From contig NZ_FNIR01000021.1 in the NCBI RefSeq assembly GCF_900103975.1, positions 1 through 40,368 on the forward strand: DNA of 40,368 bases, written 5' to 3'. A program made the position numbers and the translations under genes. This document shows positions 23,676 to 31,899 of the stretch, piece by piece (the first letter of the stretch is position 1; each line of letters starts with the position of its first letter). Source of the DNA: Klenkia soli. Its GTDB lineage: Bacteria; Actinomycetota; Actinomycetes; Mycobacteriales; Geodermatophilaceae. The notes beneath the pieces were generated by a model. It saw nothing but the letters and a program-made list of their open reading frames with translations. It was not told the DNA's origin and made no database searches.

Positions 23676-25135
23676 GGGTTGCGGGTCTCCCTGTCGATCG
23701 TGCGGGTACCGGTCTGCTGGTCCAGCGCGGAGGGGTCGGCGGCGTCGTGCGCACCGGTCTTGCCCAGCGCCGGACCGGTGCCGTGGCGGAAGCCGTCCTC
23801 GGCCAGCAGCGCGTCCTTCATCTCCCGCGGGGCCAGGGCGCGGGCCACGTGCCACCCGACGACGGCCACGATGGTGCCCAGCGAGATGCCGCCGAGGGAG
23901 AAGTTGTCGGAGAACTGCAGGTTGACGTTCCCGATCCCGATGATGATCCCGGCCGCGAGCGGCACCAGGTTGATCGGGTTGGCGAAGTCGACCCGGTTCT
24001 CCTTCCAGATCTTGGCGCCCAGCAGCCCGATCATCCCGTAGAGGACGACGGTGATGCCGCCGAGCACGCCACCGGGGGTGGCGTTGACGATCGCGCCGAA
24101 CTTGGGCACCAGACCCAGCACGATCGCCACGATCGCGGCCACGTAGTAGGCGGCCGTGGAGTAGACGCGGGTGGCGGCCATGACGCCGATGTTCTCGGCG
24201 TAGGTGGTGGTGGGCGAGCCGCCGACCGAGCTGGCGAGCACCGTGCCGACGCCGTCGGCGAAGACCGCGCGGCCCAGCACCGGGTCGAGGTTGCGCTTGG
24301 TCATCTCGCCGACGGCCTTGACGTGGCCGGCGTTCTCGGCGATCAGGGCGATGACGGCGGGCAGCACCAGCAGCGAGAAGTTCACCGAGAAGCTCGGGGC
24401 GGTCAGGGTCGGGAAGCCGAACCAGTCGGCCGCGCCGACGCCGGAGAGGTCGACCCGGTCGTGCACGGTGGCCTCGGTGGCCCCGCCCAGGACCGACGTG
24501 ATCGGGCCGGAGACGGCGTCCAGCAGCAGCGACAGCAGGTAGCCGAAGACCAGGCCGAGCAGGATCGAGATGCGCGACCAGAACCCGCGCAGGGCCAGCG
24601 ACACGACGACGACGAAGGCCATCGTGGCCAGCGCGACCCACTGGTCCTGCGGCCAGTAGGTCTGGGCGGCGACCGGGGCCAGGTTGAACCCGATCAGCAG
24701 GACGACGGCACCGGTGACGGCGGGCGGCAGCACCTTGTTGACCACGACCGGGCCGGCCTGCTGGATGACCAGGCCGACGATCGCCAGCACGACGCCGGAC
24801 ACCAGGATGGCGCCGACGACGTCGCCGGAGTCACCGCCGCCGGCCCGCACCGCGGCGACGCCGCCGACGAAGGCGGCCGAGGTGCCCAGGTAGGAGGGCA
24901 CCTTGCCCTGGACGATGAGCAGGAAGACGATCGTCGCGATCCCGCTCATCATGATCGCCAGGTTGGCGTCCAGGCCCATGATCAGCGGGAAGACGAAGGT
25001 GGCGCCGAACATGGCGACCACGTGCTGCGCACCGATGCCGATGGTCAGCGGCCAGGACAACCGCTCGTCGGGGGCCACGGCCTCACCGGGCGGCGGGGTC
25101 TTCCCGTCGCCGTACAACTTCCACCCGAACGCCAT
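23672..25135 (-). CDS. NCS2-family uracil/xanthine permease
   Basis: A 487-residue inner-membrane nucleobase:H+ symporter with about 14 membrane segments. LTIGIGAQHVVAMFGATFVF opens the transport domain, IALIAENAGHVKAVGEMTKR holds the first conserved substrate-binding glutamate region, and SSVGGSPTTTYAENIGVMAA holds the second. The TTYAENIG form resembles uracil permeases (UraA/PyrP) more than the purine branch. The C-terminal 60 residues are polar and longer than usual. ATG 25135 follows AGGAGG. It leads the molybdenum hydroxylase operon, so it probably imports that enzyme's substrate. The upstream region carries the shared operator motif. Confidence 0.9.
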   Translation of the reverse strand: MAFGWKLYGDGKTPPPGEAVAPDERLSWPLTIGIGAQHVVAMFGATFVFPLIMGLDANLAIMMSGIATIVFLLIVQGKVPSYLGTSAAFVGGVAAVRAGGGDSGDVVGAILVSGVVLAIVGLVIQQAGPVVVNKVLPPAVTGAVVLLIGFNLAPVAAQTYWPQDQWVALATMAFVVVVSLALRGFWSRISILLGLVFGYLLSLLLDAVSGPITSVLGGATEATVHDRVDLSGVGAADWFGFPTLTAPSFSVNFSLLVLPAVIALIAENAGHVKAVGEMTKRNLDPVLGRAVFADGVGTVLASSVGGSPTTTYAENIGVMAATRVYSTAAYYVAAIVAIVLGLVPKFGAIVNATPGGVLGGITVVLYGMIGLLGAKIWKENRVDFANPINLVPLAAGIIIGIGNVNLQFSDNFSLGGISLGTIVAVVGWHVARALAPREMKDALLAEDGFRHGTGPALGKTGAHDAADPSALDQQTGTRTIDRETRNP

Positions 25136-25236
25136 GACTTCCTCCTGCTCGGTGCGGCCTCGGTCGGCCGCGGACGCTCTCCGGTGGGCACGATCCCACC
25201 GGGCGCGGCCACTGTGACACCGACCACCGGCGCTGC

Positions 25237-25255
25237 GGAAGTACCTCAGCGCTAA
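25237..25255. promoter_or_regulatory. Shared operator motif (copy B1), permease operon side
   Basis: Forward GGAAGTACCTCAGCGCTAA; its complement TTAGCGCTGAGGTACTTCC is the best match to the consensus. The core TCAGCGCTAA is nearly palindromic. It lies 102 bp upstream of the permease start and 36 bp from copy B2, so both divergent units could share one regulator. Confidence 0.7.
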
Positions 25256-25290
25256 ATCTTCGTACCCGTGATGTTGCCGCGAGATTTCTC

Positions 25291-25309
25291 TTACCGCTGA
25301 GATACTTCC
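25291..25309. promoter_or_regulatory. Shared operator motif (copy B2), fdrA side
   Basis: Forward TTACCGCTGAGATACTTCC, 17 nt before the fdrA start. Together with the preceding GATTTCTC it matches copy C at 35854-35880 over about 27 bp with few differences. It covers the -35 region of the predicted leaderless promoter (TAGCGT at 25314-25319, 7 nt before GTG 25327). Confidence 0.7.
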
Positions 25310-25326
25310 ACGGTAGCGTCGGCGGC

Positions 25327-26787
25327 GTGAGCGACCCGGTGCACGTCTCCCTGCGGAGCGGCGTCTACGCCGATTCCGTGAAGTTGATGCAGGTCAGCAA
25401 GGCGGTCGGCGCCCGCGACGGCGTCGTCGCCGTCCTGGTGGCCATGGCCACCCCGCTGAACCTCGAGCTCGCCGCCGGCATGGGCCTCGCGCCCGATCCC
25501 GGCGCGAAGCCCGACCAGCTGCTGATCGCCCTCCGGGCCGTCGACGACGCCGAGCTGGCCGCCGCGGTCACCGCCGTCGAGGCCGCGCTGACCGCCCGCG
25601 AGGAGCGCGGCTCGGCCGACGCCATCCCGCCGCGCACCGTCGGGTTCGCGCTGGGCGAGCAGCAGGAGACCCCGCTGGCGGTCGTCAGCGTGCCCGGCCC
25701 CTACGCCGTCGCCGAGGCGATGGACGCCGTCGGCGCCGGGCGCAGCGTGCTGGTGTTCTCCGACGGCGTCCCCGTCGAGCACGAGGTCGCGCTCAAGCGG
25801 GCCGCCCACGAGGCCGGCGTGCTGGTCATGGGCCCCGACTGCGGCACCGCGATCGTCTCGGGCGTCGCGCTCGGCTTCGCCAACGTCGTGCGCCCCGGGC
25901 CGGTCGGCCTGGTCGCCGCCTCGGGCACCGGCGCGCAGCAGGTCAGCTGCCTGCTCGACATGGCCGGCGTCGGGGTCAGCCACGTGCTCGGCGTCGGCGG
26001 CCGCGACCTGTCCGCCGCCGTCGGCGGGCTGGCCACGCTCGACGCCCTGCGCATGCTCGACGCGGACACCGCCACCGAGCGGGTGCTGCTGGTCAGCAAG
26101 CCGCCGGCGCCCGCGGTGGCCGAGGAGGTCGGCCGCACGGCGGCCGGCCTGGCCACCCCGTTCTCCAGCGCCGCGCTGAGCGCCGACAGCCCCGACCTGA
26201 CCGCCGGCGTCGAGGCGCTGCTGCAGGCGATGGGCGTCGACGTCCCGGCCTGGCCCACCCGCCCCGGCACCGACCGCGAGGTCCCTGCGGGAGCCGTCCT
26301 CAAGGGCTTCTACTCCGGAGGCACCCTCGCCGACGAGGCCATGCTGGTCGCCGCACCCGGGCTCGGCGACGTCCGCAGCAACACCCCGCTGCGCCCCGAG
26401 CTCGACCTGGGCAGCGACTTCGGGACCAGCGGCCACGTCGTCGTCGACTTCGGCGACGACGCGCTCACCGTGGGCCGCGCCCACCCGATGATCGACCCCA
26501 CGCTGCGGCTCGAGGCGATCGCCGGCCTGGCCGCGAGCGGGGAGCCCGCCGTCCTGCTGCTGGACGTCGTCCTCGGGCACGGCGCCGACCCCGACCCGGC
26601 CGGTGCGCTGGCCCCGGCGGTCCGCGACCTGCCGTTCCCGGTCGTCGTCGCGCTGGTGGGCACCGAGGGCGACCCGCAGGGGTGGTCCCGGCAGGCCGAC
26701 GCCTTGGCCGCCGCCGGCGCGCACGTGTTCGCCTCCAACTCCGCGGCCACCCGGTTCGCGGTCGACCTGATCGGGGCCCAGAAGTGA
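25327..26787 (+). CDS. fdrA: FdrA-like protein, probable carbamoyltransferase component
   Basis: A 486-residue FdrA-family protein (acyl-CoA-synthetase-like CoA-binding/ligase folds). Visible family blocks are VSLRSGVYADSVKLMQVSKA at the N-terminus, VLVMGPDCGTAIVSG (about 170-184), GLVAASGTGAQQVSCLLD (about 195-212), and KGFYSGGTLADEAM in the second half. E. coli FdrA (AllF), with YlbE and YlbF, forms oxamate transcarbamylase, which cleaves oxalurate with phosphate to oxamate and carbamoyl phosphate. Here the partner is the overlapping DUF1116 gene. The GTG start has no ribosome-binding site but a TANNNT box 7 nt upstream. The actual substrate is inferred, ureidomalonate being the candidate. 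Confidence 0.85.
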   Translation: MSDPVHVSLRSGVYADSVKLMQVSKAVGARDGVVAVLVAMATPLNLELAAGMGLAPDPGAKPDQLLIALRAVDDAELAAAVTAVEAALTAREERGSADAIPPRTVGFALGEQQETPLAVVSVPGPYAVAEAMDAVGAGRSVLVFSDGVPVEHEVALKRAAHEAGVLVMGPDCGTAIVSGVALGFANVVRPGPVGLVAASGTGAQQVSCLLDMAGVGVSHVLGVGGRDLSAAVGGLATLDALRMLDADTATERVLLVSKPPAPAVAEEVGRTAAGLATPFSSAALSADSPDLTAGVEALLQAMGVDVPAWPTRPGTDREVPAGAVLKGFYSGGTLADEAMLVAAPGLGDVRSNTPLRPELDLGSDFGTSGHVVVDFGDDALTVGRAHPMIDPTLRLEAIAGLAASGEPAVLLLDVVLGHGADPDPAGALAPAVRDLPFPVVVALVGTEGDPQGWSRQADALAAAGAHVFASNSAATRFAVDLIGAQK

Positions 26788-28187
26788 ACCTGCTCAGCGG
26801 ACCGCCGGCCGTCGTGGCCGCCGGTGTCGACGTCTTCTCCGACGCGCTGCGCGCGCAGGGCGCCGCGGTCACCGACGTCGAGTGGCGCCCGCCGACGATC
26901 GGCTCGGCCGACGACCTGACCCAGCTGGCCCTGGACCCGCGCCGCGCGTCGGCCAACCGGGTCGCCGTCGAGCGGGTGCTGGCCAGCCGGTCCACCCTCA
27001 CCGACGTCGCACCGGCGTCCGAGGTCATCGGCCTGACCGGCCGCACCCTGCTGCACTCGGGACCGCCGCTGAGCTGGGAGACCGCCTCGGGCCCGATGCG
27101 CGGCGCGCTCATGGGCGCCTGCCTGTTCGAGGGCTGGGCCGACACCCCCGAGGCCGCCGAGCAGCTGCTGGCCGCCGGCGGCGTCGAGCTCGACAGCTGC
27201 CACCACCACCGCACCGTGGGCCCGATGGCCGGCGTGACCAGCCCGTCGATGTGGATGTGGTGCCTGACCGACCCCACCGACGGGCGGCAGGCCTTCTCCA
27301 ACCTCAACGAGGGCCTGGGCAAGGTGCTGCGCATGGGCGCCTACGGCCCCGAGGTGATCACCCGCCTGCACTGGATGACCGACGTGATGGGCCCGATCCT
27401 GCAGGCCGCCGTCCGCTCGCGGCCCGAGCCGCTGGACGTCACCGGCGTGCTCGCGCAGATGCTGCAGATGGGCGACGAGGGGCACAACCGCAACCGGGCC
27501 GGCTCGCTGATGACCCTGCGCGAGCTGTCGCCGTCGATCGTGGCCGTCGACGCCCCCAAGGACGACGTCGCCGAGGTGCTGCGGTTCATCGGCGGCAACG
27601 AGCACTTCTTCCTCAACCTCGGCATGCCCACGGCCAAGCTGGCCATGGACGCCGTCGGCGAGGTCCCCGGCTCGACGATGGTCACCACGCTGGCCCGCAA
27701 CGGCACCGAGTTCGGCATCCGCACGGCGGGCACCGGCGACCGCTGGTTCACCGCACCGGCGAACACCCCGGTCGGCCTGTTCCTGGGCGACTACGGCCCC
27801 GAGGACGCCAACCCCGACATCGGCGACTCCGCGATCATGGAGACCTACGGCGTGGGCGGGTTCTGCATGGCCGCGGCCCCGGCGATCGTCCGGTTCGTCG
27901 GCGGCACGGTGCCCGACGCGCTGGCCACCACCGAGCGCATGTACCAGATCACCCTGCAGGAGAACCCGGCCATGCAGGTGCCGATCCTGGGCTTCCGCGG
28001 CGCCCCGACCGGCATCGACGTCGTCTCGGTGGCCCGCACCGGGTGGCTGCCGCAGATCAACACCGGCATGGCCGGTCGCGTCGCCGGCACCGGCCAGGTG
28101 GGTGCCGGTCTGGTGCAGCCCCCGGCGTCCTGCTTCGAGCAGGCCGTCGCCGCGCTGGCGGAGGAGTCCCGCGCCGCCCTGGCCTGA
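26784..28187 (+). CDS. DUF1116 protein (YlbE/AllG-like), partner of FdrA
   Basis: A 467-residue DUF1116 protein. Recognisable blocks are FEGWADTPEAAEQLLAAG, CHHHRTVGPMAGVTSPSMWM, FSNLNEGLGKVLRMGAYGPE, GDEGHNRNRAGSLM and GGNEHFFLNLGMPTAKL. YlbE (AllG) is a subunit of the E. coli oxamate transcarbamylase. GTG 26784 overlaps the fdrA stop by 4 nt (GTGA), so the two are made together, as expected for a complex. The third E. coli subunit (YlbF/AllH, DUF2877) is not in the window. Transcription probably ends at the hairpin 15 bp downstream. Confidence 0.88.
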   Translation: MNLLSGPPAVVAAGVDVFSDALRAQGAAVTDVEWRPPTIGSADDLTQLALDPRRASANRVAVERVLASRSTLTDVAPASEVIGLTGRTLLHSGPPLSWETASGPMRGALMGACLFEGWADTPEAAEQLLAAGGVELDSCHHHRTVGPMAGVTSPSMWMWCLTDPTDGRQAFSNLNEGLGKVLRMGAYGPEVITRLHWMTDVMGPILQAAVRSRPEPLDVTGVLAQMLQMGDEGHNRNRAGSLMTLRELSPSIVAVDAPKDDVAEVLRFIGGNEHFFLNLGMPTAKLAMDAVGEVPGSTMVTTLARNGTEFGIRTAGTGDRWFTAPANTPVGLFLGDYGPEDANPDIGDSAIMETYGVGGFCMAAAPAIVRFVGGTVPDALATTERMYQITLQENPAMQVPILGFRGAPTGIDVVSVARTGWLPQINTGMAGRVAGTGQVGAGLVQPPASCFEQAVAALAEESRAALA

Positions 28188-28202
28188 CCACCTCCGGACC
28201 CA

Positions 28203-28263
28203 GGCATGGGAGCCCGTGCACCCACCTACGGGGGCCGTGGGTGGGCGCATGGGCTCCCATGCC
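28203..28263. terminator. Long hairpin between convergent genes
   Basis: GGCATGGGAGCCC (28203-28215) pairs perfectly with GGGCTCCCATGCC (28251-28263), and an inner CACCCAC/GTGGGTG stem (28219-28225 and 28237-28243) extends it. It sits between the DUF1116 stop and the SDR stop, so it probably terminates both strands. The two-tier design resembles the element at 15490-15581. Confidence 0.75.
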
Positions 28264-28270
28264 GGCCGGG

Positions 28271-29089
28271 TCAGCGGATGAGCGTGCCCAGGTCGACGGG
28301 CAGCTGGATGCCGGTGATGTGCCGCGCCTCGTCCGAGGCCAGGAAGGCCACCGCGTTCGCGATGTCCTCGGGCTGCGAGACCTGGTCGGGCAGCGCCTGC
28401 ATGAAGATCGGCGCCAGGGTCTGCGCGTTCGCCGCGATCAGCGGGCCCAGGTCGTCCACCGTCATGCCGGTGGCCACGCCGTGCGGGTGCACCGTGTTGA
28501 CCCGGATGCTGTGCTGCGCCAGCTCGTTGGCCAGCGACTTCGCGTACCCGACCACCCCGTGCTTGGTGGCCGCGTAGGCCGAGAGGAACGGCAGCCCGCG
28601 CAGCCCGGCCACCGAGCTGGTGATCACGATCGACCCACCGGTGCCCTGCTCGAGCAGCGTGGGGATGGTCGCCTTCGCGGTGTGGAAGACCCCGGTCAGG
28701 TTCACCGCCACGGTCTCGTTCCACTGCTCGAGGGTGATCTCCCAGCTGTTGCCCGCCGAGCAGATGCCGGCGTTGGCGACGACGACGTCCAGCCGCCCCA
28801 GCTCGGCGACGCCCTCCGTGACCGCGGCCGACAGCGCGGCGAAGTCGGCGACGTCGGCCTGCCGGGCCACGATCCGCCGGTCCAGCGCCTCGACCAGCCG
28901 CACGGTCTCGGCCAGGTCCTCGGGGGTGGCGCCGGCGTAGTGCGTGGTGGCCGGCTGGGCGCAGACGTCGACGGCGATGACGTCGGCCCCCTCGCTGGCC
29001 AGCCGGACGGCGTGCGCCCGGCCCTGGCCGCGGGCGGCCCCGGTGATCAGGGCGACCTTGCCCTCGAGTCGGCGTGCGGTGGTGGTCAT
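28271..29089 (-). CDS. Mycofactocin-coupled-type SDR oxidoreductase
   Basis: A 272-residue SDR. GKVALITGAARGQGRAHAVR followed by EGADVIAVDVC is the signature of the mycofactocin-dependent SDR subfamily, whose bound nicotinamide cofactor is thought to be recycled by mycofactocin rather than by exchange. VVVANAGIC, the ITSS serine and the YAATKHG Tyr/Lys complete the active site. ATG 29089 follows GAGGAG, 16 nt after the paralogue at 29106-29972, forming a two-gene operon. It probably oxidises an alcohol of unknown identity. The mycofactocin biosynthesis genes are not in this window. Confidence 0.88.
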   Translation of the reverse strand: MTTTARRLEGKVALITGAARGQGRAHAVRLASEGADVIAVDVCAQPATTHYAGATPEDLAETVRLVEALDRRIVARQADVADFAALSAAVTEGVAELGRLDVVVANAGICSAGNSWEITLEQWNETVAVNLTGVFHTAKATIPTLLEQGTGGSIVITSSVAGLRGLPFLSAYAATKHGVVGYAKSLANELAQHSIRVNTVHPHGVATGMTVDDLGPLIAANAQTLAPIFMQALPDQVSQPEDIANAVAFLASDEARHITGIQLPVDLGTLIR

Positions 29090-29105
29090 GGGTGTCTCCT
29101 CGGGT

Positions 29106-29972
29106 TCAGGCGGGGGCGCCGGACGTGGTGGTGGCCAGCAGGGCGCCGGCGTCCACCTTGAGCTGCAGGCCGGTGACGTAGCGGGCCTCGTCGGAGGCCA
29201 GGAACAGCACCGCGTTGCTGATGTCGACCGGGTCGACGAACGGGATGGGCATCGGCTGCATGGCCGGGAAGGCGAGCATCGCGTCCTCCCGGGTCGGGTT
29301 CTCCAGGTCGGGCCGGAAGACCCGGTACATCGGCTCGCTCTGCAGCATCGGGGTGTCCACGTTGGTCGGGTGCACGGCGTTCACCCGGATGGACTGCGGG
29401 GCCAGCTGCTTCGCCAGCTCGTGCACGAACCGGGCCACGTTCTGCTTCGCGAAGCTGTACCCGGACCCGCCGGGGCCGTTCTGCGGGTTGTCGGTGCCCC
29501 CGGACAGCAACCCGGCGACCGAGCCGGTGCAGACGATCGAGGCACCGGCGGTCAGGTGCGGCAGGGCGACCTCGACGGCGTTGAGGACGCCGGTCAGGTT
29601 GACCGCCACCACGTCGAACCAGCCCTGGACCGGGACGTCGGCGCCCAGCGGGCAGATGCCGGCGTTGGCCACGACGACGTCCAGGTGGCCGAGCTCGGCG
29701 ACCCCGGCCGCCACGGCCGCGGCGAGCTGGGCCCGGTCGCGCACGTCGGCGACCTGCGTCACGACCCGCCGGTCGAGTGCCTCGACCAGGCGGGCGGTCT
29801 CGGCCAGGTCGGCCTCGGTGGCCAGCGGGTAGTGGTTGCTGGCGATGTCCGCGCAGACGTCGACGGCGATGACGTCCGCGCCCTCCTGGGCCAGCCGGAG
29901 TGCGTGCGATCGTCCCTGCCCGCGCGCCGCCCCCGTCACGAACGCGACCTTGCCTGCCATCCGACCTGCCAC
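29106..29972 (-). CDS. Mycofactocin-coupled-type SDR oxidoreductase (paralogue)
   Basis: A 288-residue paralogue of the neighbouring SDR. It has GKVAFVTGAARGQGRSHALR and EGADVIAVDVC, VVVANAGICP, a serine in CTGSVAG and YSFAKQNVARF (Tyr/Lys). Insertions near GGTDNPQNGPGGSG and MLQSEPMYRVFRPDL make it longer. GTG 29972 is chosen because GGAGG lies 6 nt upstream; ATG 29960 would be too far from it. It is the first gene of the operon and diverges from the TetR gene. A 17-bp palindrome between them is the likely operator. Confidence 0.85.
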   Translation of the reverse strand: MAGRMAGKVAFVTGAARGQGRSHALRLAQEGADVIAVDVCADIASNHYPLATEADLAETARLVEALDRRVVTQVADVRDRAQLAAAVAAGVAELGHLDVVVANAGICPLGADVPVQGWFDVVAVNLTGVLNAVEVALPHLTAGASIVCTGSVAGLLSGGTDNPQNGPGGSGYSFAKQNVARFVHELAKQLAPQSIRVNAVHPTNVDTPMLQSEPMYRVFRPDLENPTREDAMLAFPAMQPMPIPFVDPVDISNAVLFLASDEARYVTGLQLKVDAGALLATTTSGAPA

Positions 29973-29994
29973 GGCTGTCCTCCACGACGATGTG

Positions 29995-30011
29995 GTTGCA
30001 CTCAGTGCAAC
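29995..30011. promoter_or_regulatory. 17-bp perfect palindrome, probable TetR operator
   Basis: GTTGCACT-C-AGTGCAAC is a perfect 8+1+8 inverted repeat centred in the 82-bp gap between the divergent SDR operon and the TetR gene. Size, symmetry and position are typical of a TetR-family operator controlling both sides. Confidence 0.85.
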
Positions 30012-30054
30012 GTGACCGGGGTCACCGTAGCGCCTCTGGGCTAGCGTCGGGGCC

Positions 30055-30621
30055 GTGCCGCTCCCGGTCCGTGAACAGCAGCGTCGTGAGGGCTGGGCGG
30101 CGGTCCAGTCGGCGGCGCTCCAGCTGGTCAGCGAGCGCGGCTTCGACGCGGTCACGGTCGACGACATCGCCGCCGCGGCCGGGGTCTCGCGCCGCACCTT
30201 CTTCAACCACTTCCCGACCAAGGCCGCGGCGCTGTTCAACCCCCACCCGGACGACGCCGACCAGCTCGCCCAGCTGCTCCTGGCGGTCGATGCCGCGGCG
30301 GGCGTCTGGCCGGCACTGCGCGCCGTGTGCGTGGACTTCGTCCGCGGTCAGGACCGGGTGCTGAGGGTCCGCCGGCAGCTGGTCGAGGACGCCGAGCTGG
30401 ACGCCTACCACCGCACCGCGCACCTGCACGTGGGCCAGGCGATGGACCGCTGGCTGGCCGCGCAGCTCCCGGACGACCCGTTCACCGCCCGGCTGGTCGC
30501 CGAGTCCGCGGGCGCCGTGCTCATGACCGCGTTCCTGGCCTGGCACCCGGACGACGACCCCGCCCGGTTCGTCGAGCTGGTCGGGCGCGGGTTCGACCTG
30601 GTCGCCCACGGCTTCTCCTGA
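30055..30621 (+). CDS. TetR-family transcriptional regulator
   Basis: A 188-residue one-component repressor. Residues 1-60 (…AALQLVSERGFDAVTVDDIA, AAAGVSRRTFFNHFPTKAAA) are the TetR helix-turn-helix domain. The rest is a helical ligand-binding domain without a family I can name. GTG 30055 has no ribosome-binding site; TAGCGT ends 7 nt upstream, suggesting a leaderless transcript. It probably represses itself and the divergent mycofactocin-type SDR operon through the palindrome at 29995-30011. The inducer is unknown. Confidence 0.9.
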   Translation: MPLPVREQQRREGWAAVQSAALQLVSERGFDAVTVDDIAAAAGVSRRTFFNHFPTKAAALFNPHPDDADQLAQLLLAVDAAAGVWPALRAVCVDFVRGQDRVLRVRRQLVEDAELDAYHRTAHLHVGQAMDRWLAAQLPDDPFTARLVAESAGAVLMTAFLAWHPDDDPARFVELVGRGFDLVAHGFS

Positions 30622-30638
30622 GCGCTAGCGTGCCGTCC

Positions 30639-31865
30639 GTGACCCGCCCCGACGTCCAGCAGGCCGGCGAGCGGGCCGACCTGACCGGGCTGGGGCGGCC
30701 CGAGCTCGCCGAGCTGGCCGACCACCTGCAGCCCGGGGAGCGGGTGCTGGACGTCGGCACCCCGCTGCACGCCGGCGTCTTCGGCCTGCTGGTGCTCACC
30801 GACCGCCGGTTGCTGTTCCGCAAGGTCGGCCGGCAGGCCACCGCGGTCGCCCTCGACCTGGCCGACGTCGAGGGCGTCGAGTGGAAGCGGTCCTTCCGCG
30901 GCCGCAGCCGGCTCGCCGTCCAGACCCGGGACGACGAGCTGGTCTTCACCGAGCTGCCCAACGAGCAGGGCGCGGCCATCGAGAGCGGGTTGCGGGCCGC
31001 CCGCACCACCCCGCGTCCCGCGGCCCCGCCCGCCCGGTCGGCGGTCCCGGCCCCCGCGCCGCAGACCGGCGGCGTCCGGCTGGACCTCGCGGGCCGGACG
31101 GCGCTGGTCACCGGCTCGTCCCAGGGCATCGGCCTGGCCATCGCCACGGGGCTCGCCCGGGCCGGCGCCGCCGTCGTCCTCACCGCCCGGGGCGAGGCGC
31201 GGCTCGCCGCCGCGGCCGACCAGGTGCGCGCCGCGGCCGAGGGCGCCGAGGTCACCACCGTGGCCGCCGACGTCACCTCCGACGCCGGCACCGCCACCCT
31301 GCTGGCCGCCGTCCCCGACGTCGACGTGCTGGTCAACAACCTGGGCGTCTTCGGTGCGCAGCCCGCCCTCGAGATCCCGGACGACGAGTGGCGGCGCTAC
31401 TTCGAGGTCAACGTGCTCACCGCCGTGCGGCTGATCCGGGCCTACCTGCCCGGCATGCGCGAGCGCGGGTGGGGCCGGGCGCTGCAGATCGCCAGCGACT
31501 CGGCCGTCGTCACGCCGGCCGAGATGGTCCAGTACGGCGTCTCCACGACCGCCCTGCTCGCCGTCTCGCGCGGGTTCGCGAAGGAGGCGGCCGGCTCGGG
31601 GGTCACGGTCAACTCGGTGATCGCCGGCCCGACGCACACCGCGGGGGTGGAGGAGTTCGTGCGTTCCCTGGTCGGTGACCTGCCGTGGGACGACGCGCAG
31701 CGCGAGTTCATGCGGGTGCACCGGCCGCAGTCGCTGCTGCAGCGGCTGATCGAGCCCGAGGAGATCGCGAACATGGTGGTCTACCTGGCCTCGCCGCTGG
31801 CGTCGGCGACCACCGGCGGCGCCCTGCGGGTGGACGGCGGCTACGTGGACTCGATCCTGCCGTGA
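30639..31865 (+). CDS. PH-like domain fused to an SDR with altered catalytic motif
   Basis: A 408-residue fusion. Residues about 15-120 (LQPGERVLDVGTPLHAGVFG, LLVLTDRRLLFRKVG, VEGVEWKRSFRGRSRLAV) look like a bacterial PH/GRAM-like beta domain. A Pro/Ala linker follows. From about 147 comes an SDR (GRTALVTGSSQGIGLAIATG, VLVNNLGVFG). The active-site motif reads Y299-G-V-S-T303 where SDRs have YxxxK, so the catalytic lysine is a threonine (codon ACG rather than AAG). It may be inactive, altered in function, or a one-base error. TAGCGT lies 7 nt before GTG 30639, suggesting a leaderless start, 17 nt after tetR. Confidence 0.8.
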   Translation: MTRPDVQQAGERADLTGLGRPELAELADHLQPGERVLDVGTPLHAGVFGLLVLTDRRLLFRKVGRQATAVALDLADVEGVEWKRSFRGRSRLAVQTRDDELVFTELPNEQGAAIESGLRAARTTPRPAAPPARSAVPAPAPQTGGVRLDLAGRTALVTGSSQGIGLAIATGLARAGAAVVLTARGEARLAAAADQVRAAAEGAEVTTVAADVTSDAGTATLLAAVPDVDVLVNNLGVFGAQPALEIPDDEWRRYFEVNVLTAVRLIRAYLPGMRERGWGRALQIASDSAVVTPAEMVQYGVSTTALLAVSRGFAKEAAGSGVTVNSVIAGPTHTAGVEEFVRSLVGDLPWDDAQREFMRVHRPQSLLQRLIEPEEIANMVVYLASPLASATTGGALRVDGGYVDSILP

Positions 31866-31899
31866 CGCCCGCGCAACACCCGTGCGCCAGCCTGTCCCG

